A DNA stretch of 64,000 bases, taken from NCBI GenBank assembly GCA_963841405.1, contig CAWJCM010000007.1, positions 868,001-932,000 on the forward strand, in the 5' to 3' direction. Position 1 is the first letter of the stretch. The number at the start of each line of letters is the position of its first letter. Below are positions 49,728 through 56,916 of the stretch, in pieces. The stretch is from DATBLE01 sp963841405 (lineage in GTDB: Bacteria > Actinomycetota > Thermoleophilia > Gaiellales > Gaiellaceae). The translations under genes and the position numbers were made by a program. The notes beneath the pieces are model-generated. The model was not told where the DNA came from. It searched no databases and was given only the letters and a program-made list of their open reading frames with translations.

Positions 49728-50680
49728 CGCTCTTCCGCCGGCGGGGTCGGCACCGTCTCGAGCCGCTCGGCGACGACGTCCTCGGCGCGCACCTGCTGCA
49801 CCCAGAGCTCGGGCCTGAGCGACAGCCGGTGCGCGAGCGCCGGGCCCGCCACCGCCTTGACGTCGTCCGGGACGACGAAGTCGCGGCCGTCGAGCGCGGC
49901 CCGGGCGCGGGCGAGCTTGAGGATCGCGAGCGTGCCGCGCGGGCTCGCCCCGACCTGGACGCTGGCCGCGTCGCGGGTCGCCCGGACGACGTCGACGATG
50001 TAGTAGCCGACGCTCCCGGCGACGTAGACGTCCTCGAGCGCCCGCTGCATCTCTCGCAGCTCGGCGGTGTCGACGACCTGGTCGAGCACGACCTCGTCCT
50101 CGCGGCGGTCGCGTCGTTGCTCGAGGATCCCGAGCTCGTGCTCGCGCGACGGATAGCCGACCGAGATCCGCAGCAGGAACCGGTCGAGCTGGGCCTCCGG
50201 CAGGGGATAGGTGCCCTCGTGCTCGATCGGGTTCTGCGTCGCGAGCACCAGGAACGGGCGCTCGAGCCGCCGCGTCAGGCCCTCGCTCGTCACCTGGCGC
50301 TCCTGCATCGCCTCGAGCAGCGCCGCCTGCGTCTTCGGCGGGGCGCGGTTGATCTCGTCGGCGAGGAGGAGGTTCGTGAAGATCGGCCCGGGCCGGAACT
50401 CGAAGTCGGCCGTGCGCTGGTTGTAGATCGACGACCCGGTCACGTCGGAAGGCATCAGGTCGGGCGTGAACTGGATCCGGCCGAAGCCGAGCCCGGTCGC
50501 CTGCGCGAACGAGCGCGCCATCAACGTCTTGGCGAGGCCGGGAAAGTCCTCGATCAGGACGTGGCCGTCGGCGAGCAGGCCGAGCAGGACGAGCTCGAGC
50601 GCGTCACGCTTCCCGACCACTGCGCGCTCGACCTCGTCGAGCAGCCGGGCCGAGCGCTCGGCGAGCTCCGCGACCTTCAC
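49724..50680 (-). CDS. MoxR-family AAA ATPase
   Basis: A 318-residue AAA+ chaperone. Walker A is EDFPGLAKTLMARSFA (~43), Walker B LLLADEINRAPPKTQ (~108), and the sensor segment ATQNPIEHEGTYPLPEAQLDRF (~155). MoxR proteins remodel partners carrying von Willebrand A domains; here that is DUF58. The GTG at 50680 overlaps the preceding stop (GTGA). Confidence 0.93.
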   Translation of the reverse strand: MKVAELAERSARLLDEVERAVVGKRDALELVLLGLLADGHVLIEDFPGLAKTLMARSFAQATGLGFGRIQFTPDLMPSDVTGSSIYNQRTADFEFRPGPIFTNLLLADEINRAPPKTQAALLEAMQERQVTSEGLTRRLERPFLVLATQNPIEHEGTYPLPEAQLDRFLLRISVGYPSREHELGILEQRRDRREDEVVLDQVVDTAELREMQRALEDVYVAGSVGYYIVDVVRATRDAASVQVGASPRGTLAILKLARARAALDGRDFVVPDDVKAVAGPALAHRLSLRPELWVQQVRAEDVVAERLETVPTPPAEER

Positions 50681-51153
50681 AGAGACTCGACGGCGTCGAC
50701 GACGACGGCGATCCGGTCGAGCGTCAGCCCGGGGGCGTCGTGGTCGCGCGGGCGGGCCCGGTCGGGGCGGACGAGGCTCCACGCCTCCGGTCCGAGCAGC
50801 GACTCGGCGGTACCGGTGTGCGCGTCGAGGTCGACGCCGCGCAGCCGAAGGCGTGCGGCGGCCACGCGGCGCACGGTCGGGCGCAACCGGTAGTAGGCGT
50901 CGAACGCGGTCTCGGTCGACAACCCGACCTCGCGCTCGAGCTTGGCGAGCTCGCGCGGCCGGGTCTGGCGCAGCAGGCCGGGTGGCGCCGCGTCGAGGCG
51001 GGTGGGCCGCTCGCGCGGCAGCGCGCCGAGCGTGCGGGCGATCGCGAGCAGCAGGCCGAGTGTCCCCATCACGAGCAGCCAGACGTCGACGGCGAGCGCC
51101 GCGTCGCCGGGGAAGAACGCGATCGCGATCCCGAGCCCCAGCGTCGCGACCAC
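50677..51153 (-). CDS. Operon protein of unknown function, N-terminal membrane helices
   Basis: About 158 residues: two hydrophobic helices at the N-terminus (TLGLGIAIAFFPGDAALAVD, then VWLLVMGTLGLLLAIA) and a soluble C-terminal half (RPRELAKLEREVGLSTETAF). The start could be GTG 51153 or a non-AUG CTG at 51186 overlapping the DUF4129 stop. Short proteins of this form sit between DUF4129 and MoxR genes in such operons, but I cannot name the family. Confidence 0.65.
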   Translation of the reverse strand: MVATLGLGIAIAFFPGDAALAVDVWLLVMGTLGLLLAIARTLGALPRERPTRLDAAPPGLLRQTRPRELAKLEREVGLSTETAFDAYYRLRPTVRRVAAARLRLRGVDLDAHTGTAESLLGPEAWSLVRPDRARPRDHDAPGLTLDRIAVVVDAVESL

Positions 51154-51182
51154 CGCCAGGAAGACGAACGTCGGCAGGCGGA

Positions 51183-52031
51183 TCAGGAGGCGCCCCGCAG
51201 CTCGTCCCGCAGCGACTCGAGCGCGTCGATCGCCTGTTCCTTCATGGCGGCGTCGATCGCGTGCGGGCTGAACTTGGCCCGCTCGAACAGCTCGGTCAGC
51301 CGCTCGACCGACACCGTCGAGGCGCCGACCTCCGGCAGCACCCGGCCCAGGTACTCGCGCGGCGCCTCGGCCGGCCGGCGCGGGAGCTCCGCCTCGGCGA
51401 GCGCGCGTTCCATCTGGGCGTACGCGGCGATCACCGCCTTGCGGGGATCCGGCTCGGCGCGGAGGTCGGCGATCGTCCGCTCGAGTGCGAGGGCGAGCTC
51501 GACCGCGGGCAGCTCGGTCCTCTGGTGGACGCGCCGGCGCTCGAGGACGAACCAGGCGGCCGCGACGAGGGCGACCACGGCCAGGGTCGAGACGACGATC
51601 ACCGGCCCCCAGTCGAACCGGACGGCTCCGGCTGTCCCCGTTGAGTGCCGCGCGAGGCCGGCCAGCCGGCTGACCGGGTTGTCGTGCGCGCCGCGGTGGT
51701 TGTGCAGGTACCTGAGCAGGACGACCGCGACGACGCTGACCACGATCATGGAGACGAACACCGCCGTCATCCAGTTCTTCCGGGCGGGCAGGGTGGGGCG
51801 TTCCTCCTCCCGGCCCGTCACGAACATGTAGACCGCCACGGGGAGGACGACGACTGCCAGGGCGACGAACAGGAGCAGCAGGTACTCGAGCAGGACGTCT
51901 TCGCTGATCGCCCGCGGCTGGCCTCCACCTGCGGGCGTGCGGGCACGGCTGGCCAGGCCGACGACGGCGATCAGGGTGACCCCGACGAGGCCGCCGGCCA
52001 CGAGACGGCGTGCTCCCTTCCCTCCGCCCAT
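51183..52031 (-). CDS. DUF4129 domain membrane protein
   Basis: A 282-residue protein with three membrane helices (~12-28, ~45-67, ~88-108), then an extracytoplasmic stretch, a fourth helix (~145-162), and the C-terminal DUF4129 region AVIAAYAQMERALAEAELPRRPAEAPREYL (~200-230, shown in shorter parts by the AYAQMERAL and APREYL landmarks). DUF4129 normally forms the C-terminus of membrane transglutaminases; here it is separate. It is the first gene of the operon. Its upstream gap to cytX is only 19 bp, both on the minus strand. Confidence 0.82.
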   Translation of the reverse strand: MGGGKGARRLVAGGLVGVTLIAVVGLASRARTPAGGGQPRAISEDVLLEYLLLLFVALAVVVLPVAVYMFVTGREEERPTLPARKNWMTAVFVSMIVVSVVAVVLLRYLHNHRGAHDNPVSRLAGLARHSTGTAGAVRFDWGPVIVVSTLAVVALVAAAWFVLERRRVHQRTELPAVELALALERTIADLRAEPDPRKAVIAAYAQMERALAEAELPRRPAEAPREYLGRVLPEVGASTVSVERLTELFERAKFSPHAIDAAMKEQAIDALESLRDELRGAS

Positions 52032-52050
52032 GGCGGAATGGTACGGAGGG

Positions 52051-53439
52051 CTACGTCTCGGCGAAAGCCTCCGAGGCCGGCCGGCGCGAGCGAACCAGCA
52101 GCGCGGCCGCCCCGGCGAGCAGGAAGGCCGCGGCGAAGCTCGGGAGCGACGCGGTGAAGTCGATCGGCGCCGGGTTCGTATGACCCATCAGCCGTTGCCA
52201 CCACGCCGGCCCCTGGGGCGAGAGCCACTGGTAGAGCCCGAACCCGACCAGCCAGGCGAGGATCATCTCCGGGCGGACCGCCGGCCCGTCGAACACCTTC
52301 TGGCGCGTGTAGTGCATGCCCTCGACGAACCAGTCGGCGAGCAGGACGCCGAGCAGCGGCACGAAGAACGAGCCCAGGAGGAAGAGGAAGGTAGCGAAGT
52401 CGGAAAGGTTCAGGATCAGCGCGCCGGCGGTGGCGATCGCGGCGCTGGTGACGATCAGCAGGCGCTGCGGGACGCCCGGCAGGACGTTCTGGAGCGAGAC
52501 CGCCGTCGAGTAGACGTTGGCGAACGCCTCGTCGCTCTCGTCCACCGTCACCGCCAGCAGCGCCAGCACCGAGACGACGCCGCCCGCGACGACCGCAGCC
52601 GGCAGTTGTGCAGGATCCGAGATGTCGCGCGCGAGGAACAGCAGCACCCCGAGCGAGTACAGCCAGATCACGGGCACGAGGTAGCCGAACGCCGTGCCCC
52701 AGAACGACATCCGCCGCGTCCTGGTGAAGCGGGTGTAGTCGGCGGCGAGCGGAGTCCACGAGATCACGCTCGCGAGGGTCAGGTCGACGCCCTGCCAGAA
52801 GGTCGGGAAGCCGCCCTTGCCGTCGGCGTGCCAGAACGCGGTCAGGTCGGACTTGTCGACCGCCCACCAGGTCAGGTAGCCCAGGGACGCGAGCACGAAC
52901 CAGACGGCGAACTTGCGTACGTAGCGGCGGACGAAGCCGATCGGCCCGAGCAGCGCCAGCACGATCGCGACCGCGCCGAACAGCACCGTCCAGAGCCACT
53001 GGGCGCGGAAATGGAACACCCGGTCGGAGAGCGCGGCGCAGGCGCTCGCGATGATGATCAGCTCGTAGACCGACCAGCCCAGGCACTGGACGACGTTGAG
53101 GGCGGTGGCCAGGTAGGAGCCGCGCCGGCCGAGCGGCGCCCGCATCAGCACCATCGCCGGCACGCGTGCGTCTGTGCCGACCGCGGCGGCGGCGCCGAGC
53201 ATCGCGCAGCCGACGACGGACGCGACCACGATCGCCAGCAGGGCCTGCTTCAGCGACAGCGCCGGCACCAGCAGTGCGCCGGCGACGATCACCAGCAGGC
53301 TGACCGCCAGGTTCCCCCAGAGCAGGACGGTGTCCCCCAGCCCGAGGACCCGCAGCCGTTCCGGAACGGGCTCGATCCCCCACTCGATCACGGGGGAACC
53401 CAGGGTTCCCCCGTGGGCCCCCTCCTTCTCCGCGCTCAC
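52051..53439 (-). CDS. cytX: CytX-type hydroxymethylpyrimidine transporter (NCS1 family)
   Basis: A 462-residue permease with about twelve helices (LVSLLVIVAGALLV-like first helix after LGLGDTVLLWGNLAVS). NCS1-family landmarks include SVISWTPLAADYTRFTRTRR (~235) and the GILLADWFVEG-like helix near 390. CytX is the predicted uptake system for the thiamine precursor hydroxymethylpyrimidine. The call rests on the TPP riboswitch 138 bases upstream. The start is GTG 53439 with GAGGAAGG upstream. A repeat hairpin (53389-53415) is translated as residues ~9-17, so the N-terminus (GAHGGTLGSP) is not ancestral; NCS1 homology begins near LGLGD. Confidence 0.85.
   Translation of the reverse strand: MSAEKEGAHGGTLGSPVIEWGIEPVPERLRVLGLGDTVLLWGNLAVSLLVIVAGALLVPALSLKQALLAIVVASVVGCAMLGAAAAVGTDARVPAMVLMRAPLGRRGSYLATALNVVQCLGWSVYELIIIASACAALSDRVFHFRAQWLWTVLFGAVAIVLALLGPIGFVRRYVRKFAVWFVLASLGYLTWWAVDKSDLTAFWHADGKGGFPTFWQGVDLTLASVISWTPLAADYTRFTRTRRMSFWGTAFGYLVPVIWLYSLGVLLFLARDISDPAQLPAAVVAGGVVSVLALLAVTVDESDEAFANVYSTAVSLQNVLPGVPQRLLIVTSAAIATAGALILNLSDFATFLFLLGSFFVPLLGVLLADWFVEGMHYTRQKVFDGPAVRPEMILAWLVGFGLYQWLSPQGPAWWQRLMGHTNPAPIDFTASLPSFAAAFLLAGAAALLVRSRRPASEAFAET
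53389..53415. repeat. Composite-element family hairpin (copy E) inside the cytX coding region
   Basis: CACGGGGGAACCC-A-GGGTTCCCCCGTG: perfect 13-bp arms and one central base. With flanks GGGGGCCC and GATCGAG, it matches copy C at 32058-32086. It lies within cytX codons ~9-17, between the riboswitch leader and the first membrane helix, and has no mini-ORF block. It could affect translation initiation. Confidence 0.7.
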
Positions 53440-53483
53440 CGGCGGACCTTCCTCGGGCTCCCGCCGGGCAACTCCGGCCGGCA

Positions 53484-53510
53484 GCGTCGACGGGCAAAGC
53501 CCGCCGACGC
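53484..53510 (-). terminator. Strong hairpin in the cytX leader, likely riboswitch expression platform
   Basis: GCGTCGACGGGC-AAA-GCCCGCCGACGC has 12-bp arms with one mismatch, between the riboswitch (53577-53663) and the cytX start (53439). It may be the switching or terminator helix; no U-run follows. Next to it CCCCAGACTGGGG (53512-53524) is another perfect odd palindrome. Confidence 0.45.
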
Positions 53511-53576
53511 GCCCCAGACTGGGGACCGGCTCCGCCCGCCGATCGCTGCGAGTGTCGAACGTCTCACGGCACCAAC

Positions 53577-53663
53577 CCTCCCTTCGCCGGTACGAACCGG
53601 ATCAGGTTCGACGGGTGTCATCTCAGCCCGGCACTGCCGGGCACCCCGGTAGTGCCGAGTGTA
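53577..53663 (-). promoter_or_regulatory. TPP (thiamine pyrophosphate) riboswitch
   Basis: The minus strand carries the THI-element landmarks in order: GGGGTGCC, GGGCTGAGAT, ACCCG, GAACCTGATC-CGGTT and the closing GTACCGGCGAAGGGAG. The CUGAGA and ACCUGAU segments bind the pyrimidine and pyrophosphate ends of TPP. It precedes cytX by about 138 bases, so thiamine sufficiency should shut off import of its pyrimidine precursor. Confidence 0.93.
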
Positions 53664-53729
53664 CTAGGGGCAGACCCTCGGGCTCAGGCCTCAGCAGATC
53701 GAGCCCCACGGTGTCTTCGTGTAAATTCA

Positions 53730-53746
53730 CCTAGGCAATGCCTAGG
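53730..53746. promoter_or_regulatory. Palindromic operator over the start codon of the modA operon
   Basis: CCTAGGCA-A-TGCCTAGG, perfect 8-bp arms with one central base, and the ATG (53738-53740) lies inside it. TAAATT at 53722-53727 is a possible -10. The encoded protein is a DNA-binding TOBE regulator, so autoregulation is likely. Confidence 0.6.
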
Positions 53747-54115
53747 AAGAGTTCCTACACCGCTGCCGAGGCGGCCCGCGCGCTCGGGATCAGCCTCGAC
53801 ACGCTGCGCCGCTGGGATCGCGCCGGCCGGATCCGTACCCGGCGCGACGCGGCGAACCGGCGGATCGTCCCCGCGTCCGAGGTCGAGCGGCTGAAGGGAG
53901 GCGATGCCGAGCGGATGAGCGCGCGGAACCACTTCCGCGGCGTCGTCCGCGACGTGAAGGTCGACGGCCTGCTCGCCCAGGTCGAGATCGACGTCACCGA
54001 GCCCGCCCGCATCGTCGCGATCATCACCCGCGACGCCGCCGAGGAGCTCGGGCTGAAACGCGGCGACTCCGCGGCCGGCGTGGTCAAGGCGACCTCGGTG
54101 ATGGTCGAGCTGTGA
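53738..54115 (+). CDS. MerR-like HTH plus TOBE (molybdate-binding) regulator
   Basis: A 125-residue two-domain protein. Residues 6-50 are an excisionase/MerR-like helix-turn-helix (YTAAEAARALGISLDTLRRW, then NRRIVPASEVERL); residues ~60-125 are a TOBE/molbindin domain (NHFRGVVRDVKVDGLLAQVE, ending GVVKATSVMVEL), which binds molybdate oxyanion. It is the first gene of the operon, overlaps modA (GTGA), and has an operator across its own ATG. It should act as the molybdate-sensing repressor, a functional analogue of ModE. Confidence 0.88.
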   Translation: MPRKSSYTAAEAARALGISLDTLRRWDRAGRIRTRRDAANRRIVPASEVERLKGGDAERMSARNHFRGVVRDVKVDGLLAQVEIDVTEPARIVAIITRDAAEELGLKRGDSAAGVVKATSVMVEL

Positions 54116-54843
54116 GCGGCGCGAGACGGCTGCTCGGCGCCACGTTGCTCGCCGCGCTGCTGGCGGCGCCCGCCGCCGCCCGGCAGGACGCAACGGAGCT
54201 GACCGTCTACGCGGCCGCGTCGCTGACCGGCGCCTTCCAGTCGATCGACCCCGGCGAGCACTACAGCTTCGCGGGCTCGAACATGCTGGCCGCGCAGATC
54301 GAGCAGGGCGCCCCGGCGGACCTCTTCGCGTCGGCCAGCCCGGAGTACACCCAGGACCTCTACCGGCGGCACCTGGTCGAGAAGCCCGTGCCCTTCGCGT
54401 CCAACCGGCTCGTCCTGATCGTGCCGAGGTCGAATCCGGCGAGCCTGACCTCCGTCTTCGACCTCCGGCGCAAGCGGGTCAGCCTGGTGGTCGCCGCCTC
54501 CGCCGTCCCGGTCGGCTCGTACACGCGCAAGGTGCTCGGAAAGCTCGGCCTCTCGTCCGTGCTCGCGAAGGTGGTCAGCGAGGAGTCGGACGTGAAAGGC
54601 GTCGTCGGCAAGGTCGCGCTCGGACAGGCCGACGCGGGGTTCGTCTACGTCACCGACGTGAAGCCGGTCGCCGGCCGGGTGAGTGCGATTCGAATCCCGG
54701 CGCGGGCGCAACCGCGCGTCCGCTACGAGCTCGCGGTCGTCGCGGCGTCGTCACACAAGGCGGCTGCCCGCGCCTGGATCAAGCGGGTACTGGCCAGGCG
54801 GAGCCAGGCGGCGCTGGCGCGGGCCGGCTTCGGCAAGCCGTGA
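54112..54843 (+). CDS. modA: Molybdate ABC transporter substrate-binding protein
   Basis: A 243-residue exported protein. Residues 1-24 form a signal peptide (LLGATLLAALLAAPAAA, no lipobox). The mature fold is ModA: TELTVYAAASLTGAFQSI (~28), FAGSNMLAAQIEQGAPADLFASAS (~50, the oxyanion-binding Ser loop in pieces), and ESDVKGVVGKVALGQADAGFVYVTD (~165 region). It captures molybdate or tungstate for ModB/ModC. Starts at GTG 54112 inside the regulator stop. Confidence 0.92.
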   Translation: MSGARRLLGATLLAALLAAPAAARQDATELTVYAAASLTGAFQSIDPGEHYSFAGSNMLAAQIEQGAPADLFASASPEYTQDLYRRHLVEKPVPFASNRLVLIVPRSNPASLTSVFDLRRKRVSLVVAASAVPVGSYTRKVLGKLGLSSVLAKVVSEESDVKGVVGKVALGQADAGFVYVTDVKPVAGRVSAIRIPARAQPRVRYELAVVAASSHKAAARAWIKRVLARRSQAALARAGFGKP

Positions 54844-55667
54844 GCCGCCTGTTCTCGGTCGGCGTGGCCGTGGCAGCCGGGATCATGCTGCTCTTCCTGC
54901 TGCTGCCGATCGTGGCCATCTTCGCCCGGGTCCCGCCCGGCGACCTCGTCTCCGCGCTCGGCCGCGGCCAGGCGACCGACGCGCTCGTCGTCTCGATCGA
55001 GACCAACCTGATCGCCCTGACCGCGATCGTGCTCCTGGGGACGCCGACCGCCTGGCTGATCGCAACCGGGAGCGGCCGCCTCCGCGACCTCGCGGTCACG
55101 CTGGTCGAGCTCCCGCTCGTGCTGCCCCCGGCCGTCGCGGGCATCGGCCTGCTCGCCGCTTTCGGCCGCGTCGGTCTGGTCGGCGGCCACATCCACGCGG
55201 TCGGGACCTCGCTCGCCTTCACCAGGGCGGCGGTGGTGGTCGCGGTCGCCTTCGTCGCCAGCCCGTTCTACATCCGCTCCGCGATCGCCGCCTTCGAGAG
55301 CGTGGATCCGGCGCTGACCCAGGCGGCGCGGACGCTCGGCGCCGGCCCGGCCCGCACGTTCGTGCGCGTGGCGGTGCCGCTCGCCGCCGGCGGGCTCGGG
55401 GCCGGCGCCGCGCTCGCCTTCGCCCGCGGCATCGGCGAGTTCGGCGCGACGTTGATGTTCGCCGGCAGCCTGCGCGGCGTCACCCAGACGCTCCCGCTCG
55501 CGATCTACGAGGCGTTCGACCTCGACTTCGACCTCGCGCTCGCGATCAGCGCCCTGCTGGTCGTGGTCAGTGCCGTGATCCTGCTCGCCACCAAGCTCGC
55601 CTTCCGATGGCGCTCGACGTCTCTTTCGACCACCACCTTCGCTCCTTCCGCGCCGCGCTCGACCTGA
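54840..55667 (+). CDS. modB: Molybdate ABC transporter permease
   Basis: A 275-residue membrane protein with five or six helices. The ATPase-coupling EAA loop is FESVDPALTQAARTLGAGPAR (~150). VELPLVLPPAVAGIGLLAAF (~90) is the typical ModB helix pair. It starts at GTG 54840 overlapping modA. Its last 61 bases overlap modC, an unusually long overlap, and the extra C-terminal residues (STSLSTTTFAPSAPRST) are not conserved-looking. Confidence 0.9.
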   Translation: MSRLFSVGVAVAAGIMLLFLLLPIVAIFARVPPGDLVSALGRGQATDALVVSIETNLIALTAIVLLGTPTAWLIATGSGRLRDLAVTLVELPLVLPPAVAGIGLLAAFGRVGLVGGHIHAVGTSLAFTRAAVVVAVAFVASPFYIRSAIAAFESVDPALTQAARTLGAGPARTFVRVAVPLAAGGLGAGAALAFARGIGEFGATLMFAGSLRGVTQTLPLAIYEAFDLDFDLALAISALLVVVSAVILLATKLAFRWRSTSLSTTTFAPSAPRST

Positions 55668-56671
55668 CCGTCGAGCCCGGCGAGACGTTTGCGCTCGTGG
55701 GGCCGTCGGGAGCAGGCAAGACGACCGTCCTTCGGGTCGTGGCCGGGTTGCTGCGGCCGCAAACGGGACGGGTCGCCCTCGACGGCACGACATGGCTCGA
55801 CACCACTGCCGGGCTCTGCCTCGATCCCGACCTCCGCAGCGTCGGCCTCGTCTTCCAGGAGTACGCGCTCTTCCCGCACCTGTCGGTGGAGGCGAACGTC
55901 CGCTTCGGCGGCCGCGGCCGCGCGTCGGAGCTGATGGAGCGGTTTCGAATCGCCCACCTCGCCGGAGCGAAGCCTGCGGAGCTCTCCGGGGGCGAGCGGC
56001 AGCGGGTCGCGCTCGCGCGGGCGCTGTCGCGCGACCCTGCGGTGCTCCTGCTCGACGAGCCGATGGCCGCGCTCGACGCGCACACGCGCGCAGACGTGCG
56101 CGCCGAGCTCCAGGAGCTGCTGCGGGGATTGGGCCTGCCGACCATCCTGGTCACGCACGACTTCGAGGACGCGGCCGCGCTCGCCGACCGCGTGGGCGTG
56201 ATCTCGGAGGGCCGCATGCTGCAGGTGGGAACGCCGGACGAGCTCGTCGCCGCGCCGAGCGACTCCTTCGTCGCCAGCTTCACGGGCGGCAATCTCCTGC
56301 ACGGTTTCGCCCGCCCGACGCGCGAGGGCTTGACCGAGGTCGTGCTGGACGGCGGGGCAGTCGTCTTCTCGACCGACCATGCGGAGGGCCGCGTCGGGGT
56401 GGTCGTCTACCCCTGGGAGGTCTCGATCGCGCACGCAGCCGCGGCCGACTCGGCGCTCAACCACGTCAGCGCGCCGATCTCCTCCCTGACCACGATCGGC
56501 AACCGGGTGCGCGTCCGCGTCGGCCCGCTGGTCGGCGAGGTGACGTCGACGTCGGCGGATCGGCTGGGCCTCGAGCGCGGCCAGATCGTGGTCGCTTCGT
56601 TCAAGGCCACGGGCGCGCGGCTCGTGCCGTTACGAGACACCCCGGGCGCCTCGTCGCCCCGGGCGTCTTAA
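55607..56671 (+). CDS. modC: Molybdate ABC transporter ATPase
   Basis: A 354-residue ATPase: Walker A VGPSGAGKTTVLR (~30), signature LSGGERQRVALARAL (~125), Walker B VLLLDEPMAALDAHT (~145), His switch in LVTHDFEDAA. The C-terminal ~110 residues are a TOBE domain (HVSAPISSLTTIGNRVRVRV), as in ModC. The ATG at 55607 lies within modB. Its TAA stop (56669-56671) lies inside the first palindrome of the pair at 56666-56749. Confidence 0.92.
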   Translation: MALDVSFDHHLRSFRAALDLTVEPGETFALVGPSGAGKTTVLRVVAGLLRPQTGRVALDGTTWLDTTAGLCLDPDLRSVGLVFQEYALFPHLSVEANVRFGGRGRASELMERFRIAHLAGAKPAELSGGERQRVALARALSRDPAVLLLDEPMAALDAHTRADVRAELQELLRGLGLPTILVTHDFEDAAALADRVGVISEGRMLQVGTPDELVAAPSDSFVASFTGGNLLHGFARPTREGLTEVVLDGGAVVFSTDHAEGRVGVVVYPWEVSIAHAAAADSALNHVSAPISSLTTIGNRVRVRVGPLVGEVTSTSADRLGLERGQIVVASFKATGARLVPLRDTPGASSPRAS

Positions 56672-56749
56672 CAGTGCCTGGCACCGTAAAGACCCTGCAC
56701 GCAGCCCGAAACGAACGGCAACTCTTAACAGTGCCTGGCACTGTCAAGA
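56666..56749. repeat. Paired GTGCCTGGCAC palindromes, second pair
   Basis: TCTTAACAGTGCC-T-GGCACCGTAAAGA (56666-56692) and TCTTAACAGTGCC-T-GGCACTGTCAAGA (56723-56749), 30 bases apart, the same spacing as at 20437-20520. The first contains the modC stop, the second the stop of the minus-strand VOC remnant, so the pair sits exactly between two convergent gene ends. Confidence 0.85.
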
Positions 56750-56905
56750 ACGCTGCCCGAGGCGCCTCGTTCCGTTCGAAGACGCCTGGTTCGGGCGCGC
56801 CGGCAGGTCCTGGACCGACCAGCCGTTGCCGTCCTCGACGTAGAGAGCCTTCGCACGGTCGACGTCGGAGACCGGGATCGCGACGAGCTCGAGCTTCCAG
56901 TCCAT
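56744..56905 (-). pseudogene. Internally deleted VOC-family gene remnant
   Basis: A 53-codon frame: MDWKLELVAIPVSDVDRAKALYVE is the start of a glyoxalase/bleomycin-resistance-type protein, and it runs straight into DGNGWSVQDLPARP, which is the C-terminal DPDGNGW strand of the same family. About 80 residues between them are missing. The stop codon comes from the adjacent palindromic repeat. It is 11 bases downstream of the aldolase gene end. A dead remnant or assembly collapse. Confidence 0.6.
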
Positions 56906-56916
56906 CGCCGACCGCC

